The translations under genes were made by a program, and so were the position numbers. The notes under the pieces were generated by a model. It was not told the origin of the DNA. It made no database searches and saw nothing but the letters and a program-made list of their open reading frames with translations. Source: Buttiauxella brennerae ATCC 51605 (GTDB lineage Bacteria > Pseudomonadota > Gammaproteobacteria > Enterobacterales > Enterobacteriaceae). From it: DNA of 64,000 nt. The DNA lies in the NCBI RefSeq assembly GCF_001654925.1, contig NZ_LXER01000029.1, positions 124,001 to 188,000 on the forward strand, given 5' to 3'. Below, one piece after another: positions 50,330 through 60,247 of the stretch; the stretch's first letter is position 1, and each line of letters begins with the position of its first letter.

Positions 50330-50409
50330 AAAAGGCTCACTTTGTTACTTAATTGTGATGGTTTTCGGCAATACTGAAAGACAATCATCACTAAACAGAG
50401 TGAGCCGTT

Positions 50410-51411
50410 ATGTCTCAAACTCCTTTTTCACTACTCGATCTAGCCCCTATTCCACAAGGCTCTCAGCCTCGTGATGCGTTTCATCGTTCCTTAGATTTAG
50501 CTCGCCTGGCCGAGAAGCGTGGCTATCACCGCTACTGGCTGGCAGAGCACCACAATATGACCGGCATCGCGAGTGCTGCGACGTCCGTGTTGATTGGCTA
50601 TCTGGCGGCGAATACCGAAACGTTGCGCCTCGGTTCCGGTGGCGTGATGTTGCCGAACCACTCACCTCTCGTGATTGCCGAGCAGTTTGGCACCCTGGAG
50701 ACACTTTACCCCGGGCGTATTGACTTAGGATTAGGTCGCGCGCCGGGAAGCGATCAGCGCACAATGATGGCATTACGCCGTCATATGAGTGGCGACATCG
50801 ACAATTTCCCGCGTGATGTGAGTGAACTGGTGTCATGGTTTGATGCGACAGACCCTAACCCGGCAGTGCGCCCCGTACCTGGCTACAACAGCAAAATCCC
50901 TGTCTGGTTGCTGGGCTCAAGCCTGTATAGCGCTCAACTTGCAGCACAATTCGGGCTGCCATTTGCTTTCGCCTCGCACTTTGCACCCGATATGTTGTTC
51001 CAGGCGCTGCAACTTTATCGCGCCCAGTTCAAACCGTCTGCTCGCCTGCAAAAACCCTATGCAATGGTGTGTATTAATATCATCGCAGCCGACAGCAACC
51101 GCGATGCAGAATTCCTGTTCACTTCGATGCAGCAAGCCTTTACGAAATTACGTCGTGGTGAAACCGGCCAGTTGCCACCACCAATCGAAAATATGGACAG
51201 CTTCTGGAGCCCGGCTGAAAAATATGGCGTGCAGCAAGCATTAAGCATGTCGCTGGTGGGAGATATTGCGAAAGTCCGCCACGGGTTAATTTCGTTGCTG
51301 CGGGAAACCCAGGCCGATGAAATTATGGTTAACGGGCAGATTTTTGATACTGAAGCGCGGATGCATTCGTTTGATTTAGCGATGGATGTGCACGAGAGCC
51401 TGAAGGACTAA
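50410..51411 (+). CDS. yhbW: YhbW, luciferase-like flavin monooxygenase family protein
   Basis: The 333-residue protein has the bacterial-luciferase-type TIM barrel, with WLAEHHN near residues 43-49 and [11 protein letters not shown] near 107-117. It is expected to use reduced FMN; the physiological substrate is not known. It follows ubiV by 80 bases and ends against a small hairpin, convergent with mtr. Confidence 0.92.
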   Translation: MSQTPFSLLDLAPIPQGSQPRDAFHRSLDLARLAEKRGYHRYWLAEHHNMTGIASAATSVLIGYLAANTETLRLGSGGVMLPNHSPLVIAEQFGTLETLYPGRIDLGLGRAPGSDQRTMMALRRHMSGDIDNFPRDVSELVSWFDATDPNPAVRPVPGYNSKIPVWLLGSSLYSAQLAAQFGLPFAFASHFAPDMLFQALQLYRAQFKPSARLQKPYAMVCINIIAADSNRDAEFLFTSMQQAFTKLRRGETGQLPPPIENMDSFWSPAEKYGVQQALSMSLVGDIAKVRHGLISLLRETQADEIMVNGQIFDTEARMHSFDLAMDVHESLKD

Positions 51412-51415
51412 CTTC

Positions 51416-51441
51416 CCCTCTCCCTGGGGATAGGGAGAGGG
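51416..51441. terminator. REP-like hairpin between convergent yhbW and mtr
   Basis: CCCTCTCCC and GGGAGAGGG make a perfect 9-bp stem with an 8-base loop. It belongs to the same sequence family as the other CCCTCTCCC repeats and probably closes both transcripts. Confidence 0.65.
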
Positions 51442-51455
51442 TGAAGATCGAGCAT

Positions 51456-52700
51456 TCAATGATAAACCGGCAGTAAATCGAAGCTCGAAAGAATATGAAT
51501 CGCGGCGTTCGTGACACCGAAGAGAAGAATCAGCGCGATCATTTTATTCCCGCCCCACACCCGGTAAGTCGGGCTGCCAAATTTCTTGCGTGAGGCTTTT
51601 GCCAGAAGCGCCGGAACGATAGCGGCCCAAATAGTCGCTGCCAGCCCTGCATAACCAATCGCGTAAATAAATCCGTCAGGCCAGATAACCCCACCCAACA
51701 TCGGTGGGATAAATGTCACCAGGGCGGTTTTCAAACGGCCAACAGGTGAGTCATCAAATTTAAACAGGTCGGCCAGATAATCGAATAGACCTAATGTCAC
51801 GCCCAGGAATGAACTGGCAACAGCGAAGTTGGAGAAAACGATCAACAGTAAATCCAGGGTGCGACTGTTCAGTACACCACTCAATGCACCGACCAACACA
51901 TCAATATTCCCGCCTTTATCAGCAATAGCAATAAAGTCGCTGCGCGGAATATTTCCCATGCTGCCAACTAACCAAATAGCGTACAGCACCAGTGCCATCA
52001 GCGTTCCCCAGACAAGGCATCGCTTAATGGTCTGTGGATCTTTGCCGTAATATTTCATCAGGCTTGGTACGTTACCGTGGTAGCCAAACGAGGCCAGGCA
52101 AAATGGCAACGTCATAAACAGATACGGCAAATAGCTTGGGTTGATGGCTTTGCTATCGAGAAGTGTTGCGGGTTCGACATGCCACATCAGGCCGCCAAAC
52201 GTCATAAAGAAAGTCAGGATTTTCGCGCCAAGCACGATGGTCGTCATGCGGCTGACTGCGCGGGTACTAAGCCAGACGATAAAGGCGACCACCAGGGCAA
52301 ATATCAACCCGGCGAACCTTGCGGGGAAATCGACAGACATTTTGCCAAGCGTGTGGTGAATCACCGAGCCGCTTGCCGAAATATAGGCGTAGGTCAGGAT
52401 ATACAGCACAAAAGCGATAGAGAGGCCGTTAATCAGATTCCAACCTTTCCCCAGCAAATCTTTCGTGACCGTGTCAAAACTTGAGCCGACACGGTAGTTG
52501 AGGTTGGCTTCCAGAATCATCAAACCGGAATGCAGCATACAAAACCAGGTCACGACCAATGCAGCTAAAGACCAGAAAAACCAGGCACCCGACATCACCA
52601 CCGGCAGGGAAAACATTCCCGCCCCAATAATGGTGCCGCCAATAATCATAATGCCGCCGAAGATAGACGGCGAGGCCTGGGTGGTCGATAAGGTTGCCAT
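51456..52700 (-). CDS. mtr: Tryptophan-specific transporter Mtr
   Basis: Mtr is the high-affinity tryptophan/H+ symporter (HAAAP family). The 414-residue protein has eleven hydrophobic segments and the N-terminal [15 protein letters not shown] signature at about residues 21-35. Length equals E. coli. A TrpR operator lies upstream, so it should be repressed by tryptophan. It is convergent with yhbW. Confidence 0.97.
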   Translation of the reverse strand: MATLSTTQASPSIFGGIMIIGGTIIGAGMFSLPVVMSGAWFFWSLAALVVTWFCMLHSGLMILEANLNYRVGSSFDTVTKDLLGKGWNLINGLSIAFVLYILTYAYISASGSVIHHTLGKMSVDFPARFAGLIFALVVAFIVWLSTRAVSRMTTIVLGAKILTFFMTFGGLMWHVEPATLLDSKAINPSYLPYLFMTLPFCLASFGYHGNVPSLMKYYGKDPQTIKRCLVWGTLMALVLYAIWLVGSMGNIPRSDFIAIADKGGNIDVLVGALSGVLNSRTLDLLLIVFSNFAVASSFLGVTLGLFDYLADLFKFDDSPVGRLKTALVTFIPPMLGGVIWPDGFIYAIGYAGLAATIWAAIVPALLAKASRKKFGSPTYRVWGGNKMIALILLFGVTNAAIHILSSFDLLPVYH

Positions 52701-52756
52701 ACGAATTCCTGAAACAATGAACGGCTGTCGAAGCGACAGGTTTACTGCGCTACATT

Positions 52757-52774
52757 GTACCAGTACATGAGTAC
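52757..52774 (-). promoter_or_regulatory. TrpR operator of mtr
   Basis: The minus strand reads GTACTCATGTACTGGTAC, nearly identical in plan to the E. coli mtr operator, 57 bases before the ATG. GTAC half-sites in this symmetry are the mark of TrpR. Confidence 0.85.
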
Positions 52775-52784
52775 AATTTGGATA

Positions 52785-52816
52785 AAAAAAATCCCGGTTG
52801 TATTAACCAGGATTTT
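52785..52816 (-). terminator. Terminator of deaD
   Basis: AATCCCGGTT and AACCAGGATT pair around GTATT with one mismatch. On the minus strand the stem is followed by eight T residues (the A-run at 52784-52791 on the plus strand), ending the leftward deaD transcript before mtr. Confidence 0.85.
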
Positions 52817-52823
52817 TATCACT

Positions 52824-52844
52824 GCCTGCTGGTAAACAGCAGGC
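52824..52844 (-). other. Second hairpin in the deaD 3' end
   Basis: GCCTGCTG-GTAAA-CAGCAGGC is a perfect 8-bp stem between the deaD stop and its terminator. It may protect the mRNA end. Confidence 0.6.
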
Positions 52845-52858
52845 ATAAACTTCTGTGA

Positions 52859-54850
52859 TTATGCTTCTGTGGTACGACGACGAGCAGGAGCTGCACCGTC
52901 TTCACGACGTGGGCCACGACCGCCTTCACGACGTTCGCCGCTGAAGCTACGTGGTGCACCAGCACCTGCTGGGCCATCACGACGTGGACCGCGACCGCCT
53001 TCACGACGCTCACCACCACCGAAACCACGGCCAGCACCTGCTGCTGCACCGCCGCCACGACGTTCGCCGCCACGGTCAGTACGAGGCTGAGCATCACCCA
53101 TCAACTGCATATTCATTGGTTTGTTCAGAATACGAGTACGGGTAAAGTGCTGCAGGATTTCGCCCGGCATGCCTTTTGGCAGTTCGATAGTAGAGTGAGT
53201 ACCGAACAGTTTGATGTTACCGATGTAACGGCTGCTGATATCACCTTCGTTAGCGATAGCGCCAACGATATGACGAACTTCAACACCATCATCACGGCCA
53301 ACTTCAATACGGTACAGTTCCATATCGCCAACATCACGACGTTCGCGACGTGGTGCATCGCCATCACGCTGTGGACGATCTGAACGCTCTGGACGGTCAC
53401 CGCGTGGTGCACGTTCTGGACGATCGCCACGTGGAGCACGGTCTGAACGCTCGAAACGCTCATCACGTTCACGGAATTCACGACGTGGACGCATTGGTGC
53501 ATCTGGTGGCAGGATCAGAGGACGTTCGCCCTGTGCCATCTTCAGCAGTGCTGCTGCCAGCGTTTCCATATCCAGCGCTTCTTCAGATTCAGCAGATGGC
53601 TGAATTTTTGCAAGCAGACCACGGTACAGATCCAGATCGCTGCTATCCAGTTGTTGCTGAACTTTAGCTGCAAACTTAGCCAGACGACGCTCACTCAGCA
53701 GATCGCGGTTTGGCAGTTCAACTTCAGGAATAGTCAGCTTCATGGTGCGTTCGATGTTGCGCAGCAGACGACGCTCGCGGTTCTCAACGAACAGCAAAGC
53801 ACGGCCAGCACGACCAGCACGGCCGGTACGGCCGATACGGTGAACGTAAGACTCAGAGTCCATCGGGATGTCGTAGTTAACAACCAGGCTGATACGCTCA
53901 ACGTCCAGGCCACGAGCTGCAACGTCGGTTGCAATCAGGATGTCCAGACGACCGTCTTTCAGACGCTCCAGGGTTTGCTCACGCAGTGCCTGGTTCATGT
54001 CACCATTCAGTGCAGCACTGTTATAGCCGCTCTGTTCCAGCGCTTCAGCCACTTCCAGAGTTGCGTTTTTGGTACGTACGAAAATGATCGCCGCATCAAA
54101 ATCTTCAGACTCGAGGAAACGAACCAGTGCTTCGTTCTTACGCATACCGTGCACAGTCCAGTAGCTCTGGCTGATGTCCGGGCGAGTAGTCACGCTAGAT
54201 TGAATGCGCACTTCCTGCGGATCTTTCATGAAGCGACGAGTAATACGACGAATCGCTTCTGGCATAGTTGCAGAGAACAGAGCGGTCTGGTGACCTTCTG
54301 GGATCTGCGCCATGATGGTTTCAACGTCTTCGATGAAGCCCATACGCAACATTTCATCAGCTTCGTCCAGTACCAGACCTTTCAGGCTGGACAGGTTCAG
54401 CGTGCCGCGTTTTAAGTGATCAAGCAGGCGGCCTGGGGTACCAACAACAATTTGTGGTCCCTGACGCAGGGCGCGCAGCTGCACGTCATAACGCTGGCCA
54501 CCGTAAAGGGCAACAACGTTTACGCCATGCATATGTTTAGAGAAATCCGTCATGGCTTCAGCAACCTGAACCGCCAGTTCGCGGGTCGGTGCCAGCACCA
54601 GGATTTGTGGTGCTTTCAGCTCTGGATCAAGGTTGTGCAGCAGCGGTAAAGAGAACGCTGCAGTTTTGCCGCTACCAGTCTGGGCCATACCCAGTACATC
54701 GCGGCCAGCCAACAGCTGTGGGATACACTCTGCCTGGATTGGAGATGGTTTTTCGTAACCCAGATCGTTCAGGGCTTTAAGGATGGAGTCGTTAAGACCC
54801 AGATCAGAAAAAGTAGTTTCGATAGTAGTAGTCTCGATGATGTCAGTCAT
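52859..54850 (-). CDS. deaD: Cold-shock DEAD-box RNA helicase DeaD (CsdA)
   Basis: DeaD unwinds RNA structure in ribosome assembly and mRNA decay at low temperature. The 663-residue protein has the Q motif, GSGKT, the DEAD box (LVLDEADEM), SAT and [12 protein letters not shown] dimerisation region and an RNA-binding domain ([20 protein letters not shown]) follow. The C-terminus is a long Gly/Arg/Glu-rich disordered tail, longer than in E. coli (629 aa), with the unit [12 protein letters not shown] twice. The start at 54850 (MTDIIETT) overlaps the end of yrbN. Confidence 0.96.
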   Translation of the reverse strand: MTDIIETTTIETTFSDLGLNDSILKALNDLGYEKPSPIQAECIPQLLAGRDVLGMAQTGSGKTAAFSLPLLHNLDPELKAPQILVLAPTRELAVQVAEAMTDFSKHMHGVNVVALYGGQRYDVQLRALRQGPQIVVGTPGRLLDHLKRGTLNLSSLKGLVLDEADEMLRMGFIEDVETIMAQIPEGHQTALFSATMPEAIRRITRRFMKDPQEVRIQSSVTTRPDISQSYWTVHGMRKNEALVRFLESEDFDAAIIFVRTKNATLEVAEALEQSGYNSAALNGDMNQALREQTLERLKDGRLDILIATDVAARGLDVERISLVVNYDIPMDSESYVHRIGRTGRAGRAGRALLFVENRERRLLRNIERTMKLTIPEVELPNRDLLSERRLAKFAAKVQQQLDSSDLDLYRGLLAKIQPSAESEEALDMETLAAALLKMAQGERPLILPPDAPMRPRREFRERDERFERSDRAPRGDRPERAPRGDRPERSDRPQRDGDAPRRERRDVGDMELYRIEVGRDDGVEVRHIVGAIANEGDISSRYIGNIKLFGTHSTIELPKGMPGEILQHFTRTRILNKPMNMQLMGDAQPRTDRGGERRGGGAAAGAGRGFGGGERREGGRGPRRDGPAGAGAPRSFSGERREGGRGPRREDGAAPARRRTTEA

Positions 54851-54920
54851 GTAGTACACGTGCCTCGTAGATGGCGGCCAGTCTACATAACTCATCGTGA
54901 AATTGACCTGCAATTTTCAT
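54843..54920 (-). CDS. yrbN: Small protein YrbN overlapping the deaD start
   Basis: A 25-residue frame ([20 protein letters not shown]...) resembles E. coli YrbN, the small gene between nlpI and deaD. Its stop overlaps the deaD ATG by eight bases, implying translational coupling. The same DNA read in the deaD frame (MSYVDWPP...) is also conserved with an older long annotation of E. coli DeaD. Conservation of yrbN explains this better than an N-terminal extension of DeaD. No strong ribosome site is visible. Function unknown. Confidence 0.85.
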   Translation of the reverse strand: MKIAGQFHDELCRLAAIYEARVLHD

Positions 54921-55030
54921 TGAAAAGTGTGAACCGGCTCAAATTTGGTTGATTAACGAACAAAAACGCCCTCACCCGTTAAGGTGATGACTTTAATAAA
55001 AAAGTTTATGGGCTGATCGATGTTCGTCAG

Positions 55031-55915
55031 CTATTGCTGGTCCGATTCTGCCAGGTCATCTTGCTCCTGGCCCAAGAGCGCTAATTCCAACAATGCATAA
55101 CGATGCTCAACGTAGTTGTGTACGTTGTTAGCGACCGCTAACTTGAACAGTGCCGTGGCGCTGTCCTTTTCCCCCAGACTTAGGTAATACTTACCTAAAT
55201 AGAAGTTGGTTTCACTGAGATGCTCAGCGAGCGAGGTGTTATCCGTTGCGTCCGCCTCGAGGCGTTCCATTAACGTTTTTTCGTTAATGTTCCCCAGGTA
55301 GAACTCGACAATGTTCCATCCCCATTGTTCTTTGTCCGATTTATCGAGGCGCTGTTGTAACGCCACTTTAGCCTGCTTTGCATCTAAATTGCTTTCAGCA
55401 ATGTAGAGCCACAGACTACGGAAAGGATCATTGGGATCGTCTTGATAAAACGCTAGCAGATCATCTTGCGCCAAACGATAACGACCACCGTAGTAGAGGG
55501 CGATACCGCGATTTAAATGCGCATAGTTGTAAGTTGGATCAAGCTCAAGTACAGAATCAAACGCTTCATAGGCAGCATCAAAATTGCCTGCCTGCGTTAA
55601 ATATATACCTAAGTAATTGAATACTTCAGGCATATCGGGGCGGATTGCCAACGCTTGTGAAAAATCATTTCGCGCCAGAGCCCGCAAGCCAAGGCTATCA
55701 TACAACACTCCGCGCTCATATAAAAGCTGCGCGCGTTCATCATCGGTTAAAGCCCGGCTAGCAAGTATCTGCTCCATGCGTGCAAGAATGACTTCTTGCT
55801 GCAAAGTCGGCTGCAATGGCACCGCCAGGACTTCACTTTCACGCCAGGCAGAATTGCTGCATCCGGCCAGTGTGAGAGCTGTCGCAACGAAACACCAGCG
55901 CAAAAAAGGCTTCAT
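55031..55915 (-). CDS. nlpI: Outer-membrane lipoprotein NlpI
   Basis: NlpI is a TPR adaptor that brings the protease Prc and peptidoglycan endopeptidases such as MepS together at the outer membrane. The 294-residue precursor has a lipobox LAGC (Cys19) followed by Ser, favouring outer-membrane sorting. It has about five TPR helices pairs, for example [19 protein letters not shown]. The start MKPFLRW gives the E. coli length; the frame extends 32 codons upstream through a hairpin, without homology. Confidence 0.97.
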   Translation of the reverse strand: MKPFLRWCFVATALTLAGCSNSAWRESEVLAVPLQPTLQQEVILARMEQILASRALTDDERAQLLYERGVLYDSLGLRALARNDFSQALAIRPDMPEVFNYLGIYLTQAGNFDAAYEAFDSVLELDPTYNYAHLNRGIALYYGGRYRLAQDDLLAFYQDDPNDPFRSLWLYIAESNLDAKQAKVALQQRLDKSDKEQWGWNIVEFYLGNINEKTLMERLEADATDNTSLAEHLSETNFYLGKYYLSLGEKDSATALFKLAVANNVHNYVEHRYALLELALLGQEQDDLAESDQQ

Positions 55916-55993
55916 TTCCCACTCCCGAAGACAACATATGGTTGACGTCCTGTCCGCCGGCTCTAAAACGAGACTCCCTGCCCCGTAATAAAT

Positions 55994-56019
55994 AGCTCTC
56001 CATGTCGCCATGGAGAGCT
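55994..56019 (-). other. Strong hairpin between pnp and nlpI
   Basis: AGCTCTCCATG and CATGGAGAGCT make an 11-bp stem with a short loop, 14 bases after the pnp stop. There is no solid U-run, so it may be a processing or stabilising element allowing read-through into nlpI. Confidence 0.6.
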
Positions 56020-56032
56020 TAAACGGTATCGC

Positions 56033-58162
56033 TTACTCAGCTTCTGGTGCAGCAGGTGCTGCGCTTTCTGCTGGAGACTGCTCAGTTGCTTCTTTGATGC
56101 TCAGACGTACACGGCCCTGGCGATCAACTTCCAGTACTTTAACTGGAACTTCTTGACCCATTTGCAGGTAGTCAGTCACTTTCTCTACGCGCTTGTCAGC
56201 GATTTGAGAAATGTGCACCAGACCTTCTTTGCCGCCGCCAATTGCAACGAATGCACCGAAATCTACGATACGAGTAACTTTACCCTGGTAGATACGGCCA
56301 ACTTCGATTTCAGCAGTGATCTCTTCGATACGACGAATAGCAAATTTCGCTTTCTCGCCATCGGTCGCTGCGATTTTCACGGTGCCGTCATCTTCGATTT
56401 CGATAGTTGTACCGGTTTCTTCGGTCAGCGCACGAATCACAGAACCACCCTTACCGATCACGTCTTTGATCTTGTCTGGGTTGATTTTGATGGTGTGAAT
56501 ACGTGGAGCGAACTGAGAGATATCGCCACGCGGAGCGTTGATAGCCTGTTCCATTACACCAAGGATATGCAGACGCGCACCTTTAGCCTGGTTCAGAGCC
56601 ACCTGCATGATTTCGCGGGTGATACCTTCGATTTTGATATCCATCTGCAGTGCAGAGATACCTTCACGGCTACCAGCAACTTTAAAGTCCATGTCGCCCA
56701 GGTGATCTTCGTCACCCAGAATGTCAGACAGAACAACAAAGTTCTCGCCTTCTTTAACCAGACCCATCGCAATACCGGCTACAGCGGCTTTGATTGGCAC
56801 GCCTGCATCCATCAGTGCCAGAGAAGCACCACATACGGAAGCCATGGAAGAAGAACCGTTAGATTCAGTGATTTCAGACACTACACGCACGGTGTACGGG
56901 AAGCGGTCAGCTTCTGGCATAACAGCCAGTACGCCACGCTTAGCCAGACGACCATGACCAATCTCACGACGCTTCGGTGAACCGACCATGCCGGTTTCGC
57001 CTACGGAGTACGGAGGGAAGTTGTAGTGGAACAGGAAGTTGTCGGTACGTTCGCCCATCAACTCATCCAGGTTCTGTGCGTCACGTGCGGTACCCAGAGT
57101 TGCTGTAACCAGCGCCTGAGTTTCACCACGGGTGAACAGTGCAGAACCGTGAGTACGTGGCAGAACGCCAGTACGCACATCCAGACCACGGATCATGTCT
57201 TTTTCGCGACCATCGATACGCAGTTCGCCAGCCAGAATACGGCTACGAACAACATTTTTCTCGATAGCGTGCAGGATGTCGCTAACTTCGCCAGCATCAA
57301 TTGAATCGTCTTCAGCTGACAGTGCAGCGATAACGTCAGATTTGATAACGCCGACTTGTGCGTAACGCTCTTGCTTGTCAGTAATACGGTAAGCATCGCT
57401 CAGGCGGGATTCAGCAAGTGCAGCAACGCGCGCATTCAGCACTTCGTTAGCGGCTTCTGGCTGCCAGTCCCAACGTGGTTTGCCAGCTTCAGCAACCAGG
57501 GAGTTGATGTTCTGGATAACAACTTGTTGTTGTTCGTGGCCAAATACTACCGCGCCCAGCATCTGGTCTTCGCTCAGCAGTTCAGCCTCGGATTCAACCA
57601 TCAGCACAGCACCTTCGGTACCGGCAACAACCAGATCCAGCTTGCTGGTTTTCAGTTCGTCAGCAGTTGGGTTCAGCACGTACTGGTCATTGATATAGCC
57701 CACGCGAGCAGAACCAATTGGACCATTGAATGGAATACCAGACAGGCTCAGAGCGGCAGAAGCACCGATCATTGCAACGATGTCAGGGTGAACTTGTGGG
57801 TTCACGGAAACAACGGTCGCGATAACCTGAACTTCATTCACGAAACCTTCCGGGAACAGCGGACGCACTGGGCGGTCAATCAGACGCGCGATCAGTGTTT
57901 CGCCTTCGCTTGGACGGCCTTCACGACGGAAGAAGCTACCTGGGATACGACCAGCAGCGTAAGTACGCTCCTGATAGTTAACAGTCAGTGGGAAGAAATC
58001 CTGACCCGCTTTCGCTTTTTTCTGACCGACTACGGTCACGAATACAGCGGTGTCGTCCATGCTTACCATTACTGCTGCGGTAGCCTGGCGAGCCATCATA
58101 CCGGTCTCTATTGTGACCGTATGCTGACCGTATTGAAATTTACGGACAATCGGAGTTAGCAA
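56033..58162 (-). CDS. pnp: Polynucleotide phosphorylase
   Basis: PNPase degrades RNA 3'-5' by phosphorolysis and is a degradosome component. The 709-residue protein has two RNase PH domains with the catalytic GDMDFKVAG segment, a KH domain ([15 protein letters not shown]) and an S1 domain ([13 protein letters not shown]). The initiation codon is TTG at 58162 (MLTPIVRKF), the same rare start as in E. coli, and keeps initiation weak. The leader is expected to carry the RNase III-cleaved stem used for autoregulation. Confidence 0.97.
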   Translation of the reverse strand: MLTPIVRKFQYGQHTVTIETGMMARQATAAVMVSMDDTAVFVTVVGQKKAKAGQDFFPLTVNYQERTYAAGRIPGSFFRREGRPSEGETLIARLIDRPVRPLFPEGFVNEVQVIATVVSVNPQVHPDIVAMIGASAALSLSGIPFNGPIGSARVGYINDQYVLNPTADELKTSKLDLVVAGTEGAVLMVESEAELLSEDQMLGAVVFGHEQQQVVIQNINSLVAEAGKPRWDWQPEAANEVLNARVAALAESRLSDAYRITDKQERYAQVGVIKSDVIAALSAEDDSIDAGEVSDILHAIEKNVVRSRILAGELRIDGREKDMIRGLDVRTGVLPRTHGSALFTRGETQALVTATLGTARDAQNLDELMGERTDNFLFHYNFPPYSVGETGMVGSPKRREIGHGRLAKRGVLAVMPEADRFPYTVRVVSEITESNGSSSMASVCGASLALMDAGVPIKAAVAGIAMGLVKEGENFVVLSDILGDEDHLGDMDFKVAGSREGISALQMDIKIEGITREIMQVALNQAKGARLHILGVMEQAINAPRGDISQFAPRIHTIKINPDKIKDVIGKGGSVIRALTEETGTTIEIEDDGTVKIAATDGEKAKFAIRRIEEITAEIEVGRIYQGKVTRIVDFGAFVAIGGGKEGLVHISQIADKRVEKVTDYLQMGQEVPVKVLEVDRQGRVRLSIKEATEQSPAESAAPAAPEAE

Positions 58163-58214
58163 AATAATATCCTTAATAATCTTTGGTAGCAGGTGATTGC
58201 ACTTGCTCCATTTA

Positions 58215-58391
58215 ACCCGATCTCTATCGCATCCTCGCGACTAATGACAACCCTGACCCGCCCTTGCGGATAAAGCCTCTCATTAGCCGCGCGAACCTCT
58301 GCAACAAAGATCACACCCTGCAACAATACATTAGTTTCCATAGAATTGCTGCCATATGGTTGAAAAAAGGGGCCTTAAAAGGCCCCTTTTT
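58215..58391 (+). ncRNA. Candidate small RNA SraG, antisense to the pnp leader
   Basis: In E. coli SraG is transcribed opposite to rpsO-pnp from the gap between them. Here the equivalent gap ends, on the plus strand, in a strong intrinsic terminator (58363-58391). The 5' end is a guess; TTGCAC at 58197-58202 could be a -35 but no clear -10 follows. The call is by position and terminator only. Confidence 0.4.
58363..58391. terminator. Bidirectional terminator after rpsO
   Basis: GGGGCC-TTAAAA-GGCCCC has an A-run before and a T-run after the stem, so it works leftwards for rpsO (partial, as pnp lies downstream) and rightwards for the candidate sRNA. Confidence 0.92.
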
Positions 58392-58407
58392 CTGAAACTC
58401 GCAAGAC

Positions 58408-58725
<318 letters not shown>

Positions 58726-58830
58726 TCAGCAACTCCAGTGCACTTTCACAACAATGTTAAACAAGGGTATGAAAGTTAAGCTGCTCCATTTTACCTGTAG
58801 CCACCTCTTATCGCAAGGCAACTCCAGGTG

Positions 58831-59775
58831 TCAGAGCGGATACTCAACGACCAGACGACGAGGCGCAACGCGTCCATCATCATCAATTTCGGCCATGCCG
58901 ATAAATTTGCCTTCATCACCTTCGGTGACGCGAACTAGCCCTTCTGCTGGGCTGCCCGAGACTTGCACCGGCTGCCCATTCTTGAAGTAACCCGCAACAG
59001 CAGGTAATAAATTCACGATGGGGAAGTCCGAAGCAGGACTGTCCATTGGCATCAATAACGGGTCTAACAACACGGATGGCTCAATTTCTTGCGCTTGTGC
59101 TTGCTCAACCAATGCATGCAATTGCTCAAGCGTTACCATGCGTTCGACAGGATACTTGCTCACTGCAAGGCGACGCAGGAAAGTCACATGGGCACCACAA
59201 CCGAGTTTCTCACCTAAATCATCAGTGATGGTCCGGATGTACGTTCCCTTAGAACAGTGAATTTCCAACTCAAGTTCATTGCCTTCATGGCGAATAAACA
59301 GAAGTTCGTAAACCGTGATAGACCTCGCTTCACGCGGCACTTCGATACCCTGGCGCGCATACTCATAAAGTGGCTTGCCTTGATATTTCAGTGCGGAGTA
59401 CATCGATGGAACTTGCTGTGTTTCACCACGAAAGCTATCTAACGCTTGCGCCAGCTCTTGTTCGGTAAAGGTTACCGGACGCTCCTGAACGACTGTGCCA
59501 TCAGCATCAGATGTATCAGTGCGCTGCCCAAGGCGGGCAATAACACGGTAACGCTTGTCGGAATCGAGCAGATAACGCGAGAATTTTGTCGCTTCTCCGA
59601 GGCAAATCGGCAGCATTCCGGTTGCAAGCGGGTCAAGCGCTCCGGTATGACCGGCACGGTTAGCGTTATAAATACGCTTCACTTTCTGCAACGCGTCGTT
59701 CGAAGATAAACCCTGAGGTTTATCTAACAACAGTACTCCGTGGATATCACGACCACGACGACGAGGACGACTCAT
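58831..59775 (-). CDS. truB: tRNA pseudouridine-55 synthase TruB
   Basis: TruB makes pseudouridine 55 in the T loop of tRNAs and acts as a tRNA chaperone. The 314-residue protein has catalytic Asp48 in GALDPLATG and a C-terminal PUA domain (about 250-314). Its ATG shares one base with the rbfA stop region (overlap at 59775), so translation is coupled. Confidence 0.98.
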   Translation of the reverse strand: MSRPRRRGRDIHGVLLLDKPQGLSSNDALQKVKRIYNANRAGHTGALDPLATGMLPICLGEATKFSRYLLDSDKRYRVIARLGQRTDTSDADGTVVQERPVTFTEQELAQALDSFRGETQQVPSMYSALKYQGKPLYEYARQGIEVPREARSITVYELLFIRHEGNELELEIHCSKGTYIRTITDDLGEKLGCGAHVTFLRRLAVSKYPVERMVTLEQLHALVEQAQAQEIEPSVLLDPLLMPMDSPASDFPIVNLLPAVAGYFKNGQPVQVSGSPAEGLVRVTEGDEGKFIGMAEIDDDGRVAPRRLVVEYPL

Positions 59776-60179
59776 TAATCCTCCTTGCTGTCATCCGTAT
59801 CGTTTACACGGCGCTCATCATCGTTTCTGATGACGTTAGAAACCAGATTCGACATGCGCATACCTTCAACCAACGAGTTATCGTAGAAGAAAGTCAGTTC
59901 AGGCACGATACGCAGGCGCATTGCTTTGCCCAGCAAAGAACGAATGTAGCCAGAAGCATCCTGTAAAACCTTGATGCCTTCTTTCACTGCTTGTTCGTCT
60001 TTATCGTTCAGGAAGGTTACAAACACTTTGGCATAAGCCAGATCGCGTGACACTTCGACACCAGAAACGGTGGTCATCATACCCAGACGCGGGTCTTTAA
60101 TTTCGCGCTGCAGGATGATTGCGATTTCTTTCTGCAATTCCTGGGAAACACGCTGTGGGCGACCAAATTCTTTCGCCAT
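59775..60179 (-). CDS. rbfA: Ribosome-binding factor A
   Basis: RbfA is a cold-inducible KH-fold factor for late 30S maturation that binds near helix 1 of 16S rRNA. The 134-residue protein starts [20 protein letters not shown] and ends in an acidic tail. It lies between infB and truB. A GC-rich hairpin separates it from infB. Confidence 0.98.
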   Translation of the reverse strand: MAKEFGRPQRVSQELQKEIAIILQREIKDPRLGMMTTVSGVEVSRDLAYAKVFVTFLNDKDEQAVKEGIKVLQDASGYIRSLLGKAMRLRIVPELTFFYDNSLVEGMRMSNLVSNVIRNDDERRVNDTDDSKED

Positions 60180-60199
60180 AATAAATTCTCCATAAAATC

Positions 60200-60218
60200 A
60201 GGGGGCGCTCGGCCCCCT
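60200..60218 (-). other. Hairpin between infB and rbfA
   Basis: AGGGGGC and GCCCCCT form a 7-bp GC stem around five bases. It has no U-run, so it is most likely an mRNA stabilising or processing structure inside the operon. Confidence 0.55.
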
Positions 60219-60247
60219 AAAGATATTAGCTATGTACCCGGCTGATA

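Noticed and set aside
52869-53090. Rightward Pro/Arg-rich frame opposite the deaD 3' end
   Set aside because: It is the complement of the Gly/Arg-rich repeats of DeaD and has no independent support.
54851-54913. N-terminal extension of DeaD by 21 codons ([14 protein letters not shown]...)
   Set aside because: Conservation in this stretch is better explained by yrbN in another frame, and the family start is MTDIIETT.
58156-58341. A 61-codon leftward frame in the pnp leader
   Set aside because: It has no ribosome site, overlaps the pnp start, and the region is accounted for by the pnp leader and candidate antisense RNA.
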